Shown here: positions 62,800 to 64,000 of the stretch, piece by piece
How positions within the stretch are numbered: position 1 is the stretch's first letter
Layout of the letters: the number at the start of each line of letters is the position of its first letter
From: SXRF01 sp039808985
GTDB lineage: Bacteria; Pseudomonadota; Alphaproteobacteria; Rickettsiales; SXRF01
Direction of reading: 5' to 3'
DNA length: 64,000 nucleotides
Assembly (NCBI GenBank): GCA_039808985.1
Contig: JBDHUC010000008.1
Location: forward strand, 4,944 to 68,943
Translations under genes and position numbers: made by a program
Notes under the pieces: generated by a model
Seen by the model: only the letters and a program-made list of their open reading frames with translations
Database searches by the model: none
What the model was told of the DNA's origin: nothing

Positions 62800-64000
62800 G
62801 AACAAAGTTCTGGTAATTGGCAACGGCGGGCGTGAGCATGCGCTATGCTGGCGTCTTAAGCAATCACCAAGTGTTTCCTCTGTGTTTTGCGCCCCCGGCA
62901 ATGCAGGGATCGCGCAGGACGTAACCTGTATAAATCTTGCAGGCGGAGATGCGGTGGTGGATTTCTGCCGCGCAGAAAATATCGCGCTTGTGGTTATCGG
63001 CCCCGAGCAACCGCTGGTGGATGGGCTTTCTGACCGGCTTATACGTGAAAACATCCCGGTTTTCGGCCCAGGCAAAGCAGCAGCCCAGCTTGAGGCTTCC
63101 AAAGGTTTTATGAAGGATCTGTGCAGGAAATATAATATTCCAACAGCCGCTTATGGTTTCTTTTCGAATAAGCAAGAAGCGCTGGCTTTCCTGGACAGCA
63201 GGGATTTCGAGAAGATTGTGGTAAAGGCTGATGGCCTGGCGGCAGGCAAAGGCGTTATAATCGCCGAAAGCAAAAAAGAAGCACAGCAGGCAGTTGAGGA
63301 TATGTTCTCCGGCGAGTTCGGCTCTGCCGGTTCGCAGGTTGTTATCGAAGAATTCCTGGAAGGGCGTGAGGCCAGTTTCTTTGCGGTATGTGACGGAAAA
63401 AAAGCGGTGGAATTTGCCTTCGCGCAGGACCATAAACGCGCATATGATGGCGATAAAGGCCCCAATACCGGCGGCATGGGGACTTACAGCCCCGCTCCGC
63501 TGGTTACTGATGCCATCCGCAAAGAAGTGATGGAAAAAATTATAAGCCCTACAATGGCGGCTATGGAAAAGGAAGGCTGCCCATTTTCCGGCGTATTGTT
63601 CGCAGGCCTGATGCTTACAAAAGACGGCGCGAAACTTCTTGAATATAATGTGCGTTTTGGCGACCCGGAAACCCAGTCAATGATGCTGCGCTTTGATGGC
63701 GACCTCTTCCAGTTGTTGCTTTCCTGCGCTCGCGGAAATGTTCAGGAAAAATTTATATCGCTTTCGAAACAAGCCGCCGTTTGCGTTATCATGGCGGCAA
63801 AAGGCTATCCGGGCTCTTATGAAAAAGGCAGCGTGATTAGCGGCCTTAAAAAGGCTGGCTCTATTCCCGGAGTTAAAATATTCCATGCAGGAACTTCTGA
63901 GAAAGATGGCAATATTATAAGTGTTGGCGGAAGGGTTTTAGGGGTCACTGCCCTTGCTGGCAGCATAAAAGAAGCGAAAGAACTGGCCTATAAAGCCGTT
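62798..64000 (+). CDS. purD: Phosphoribosylamine-glycine ligase, 5' part (runs off window)
   Basis: The first 401 codons of GAR synthetase (second committed step of purine synthesis), open to the window edge; the full protein is usually about 425-430 residues, so only the end is missing. Visible are NGGREHALCWRL, the ATP-grasp core GPGKAAAQLEASKGF, VVIEEFLEGREAS, the HKRAYDGDKGPNTGGMG loop and EYNVRFGDPETQ. The start lies at the edge of a palindromic element, which also provides its GAAGAG ribosome-binding region. Confidence 0.96.
   Translation, partial: MNKVLVIGNGGREHALCWRLKQSPSVSSVFCAPGNAGIAQDVTCINLAGGDAVVDFCRAENIALVVIGPEQPLVDGLSDRLIRENIPVFGPGKAAAQLEASKGFMKDLCRKYNIPTAAYGFFSNKQEALAFLDSRDFEKIVVKADGLAAGKGVIIAESKKEAQQAVEDMFSGEFGSAGSQVVIEEFLEGREASFFAVCDGKKAVEFAFAQDHKRAYDGDKGPNTGGMGTYSPAPLVTDAIRKEVMEKIISPTMAAMEKEGCPFSGVLFAGLMLTKDGAKLLEYNVRFGDPETQSMMLRFDGDLFQLLLSCARGNVQEKFISLSKQAAVCVIMAAKGYPGSYEKGSVISGLKKAGSIPGVKIFHAGTSEKDGNIISVGGRVLGVTALAGSIKEAKELAYKAV

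Overview
The window reads as chromosomal DNA of an alphaproteobacterium with moderate to low GC. The evidence is: a Cpa/Tad pilus cluster in the alphaproteobacterial order; two DUF2336 proteins; a SapC-type protein; the run coaBC-dut-(rrf2-cysK)-thiF; the lipid A run msbA, DUF374 acyltransferase, waaA, lpxK, lpxL; and an isolated VirB2/VirB4/VirB6 cluster. The order cannot be fixed from this sequence. The T4SS fragment recalls Rickettsiales-type rvh systems, but intact thiamine, shikimate, riboflavin and LPS genes and two chemoreceptors argue against a strongly reduced obligate endosymbiont. I found no tRNA, rRNA, CRISPR array, insertion sequence or prophage.

Layout. 1-3.9 kb: the 3' part of a large two-partner-secretion-type adhesin followed by a SapC-like gene. 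3.9-10.4 kb (minus): mutS, coaBC, dut, an Rrf2 regulator, cysK and a ThiF/MoeB enzyme. 10.5-19.2 kb (minus): a PAS chemoreceptor, der-bamB-yfgM-like, guaA, and two OmpA-like lipoproteins. 19.3-21.8 kb: ndk converging on uvrB through a shared terminator. 21.9-29.7 kb (minus): a seven-gene Tad pilus assembly operon, cpaB-cpaC-cpaD-cpaE-cpaF-tadB-tadC, without pilin or prepilin peptidase. 29.8-35.3 kb: typA, a cold-shock gene with structured flanks, nadK and a tandem DUF2336 pair. 35.7-37.0 kb: a two-subunit 3-oxoacid CoA-transferase. 37.0-41.5 kb (minus): virB2, virB4 and virB6 homologues, in which VirB4 has lost its Walker A motif. 41.9-45.1 kb: RidA, thiSG, aroQ, a glycerophosphodiesterase and aat. 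45.1-49.2 kb (minus): a second chemoreceptor, a c-heme DUF3365 protein and a beta-barrel porin. 49.6-54.4 kb: rlmN, a ParDE toxin-antitoxin pair, a degenerate-receiver winged-helix regulator, ribA, an orphan TAXI binding protein and a small membrane protein. 54.4-61.3 kb: pmbA/tldE and the lipid A/Kdo genes. 61.3-64 kb: xseA and the 5' part of purD.

The strongest themes are cell-surface biogenesis (adhesin, SapC, Tad pilus, T4SS parts, BamB, LPS, porin) and sulfur metabolism (Rrf2-CysK-ThiF, ThiS/ThiG). The observations most worth following up are the VirB4 without Walker A inside a three-gene T4SS island, a palindromic element of about 120 bp whose right arm runs into the purD start codon, a perfect 16-bp inverted repeat sharing the guaA stop codon, and a cysteine pair at the adhesin C-terminus that resembles an anchoring loop.
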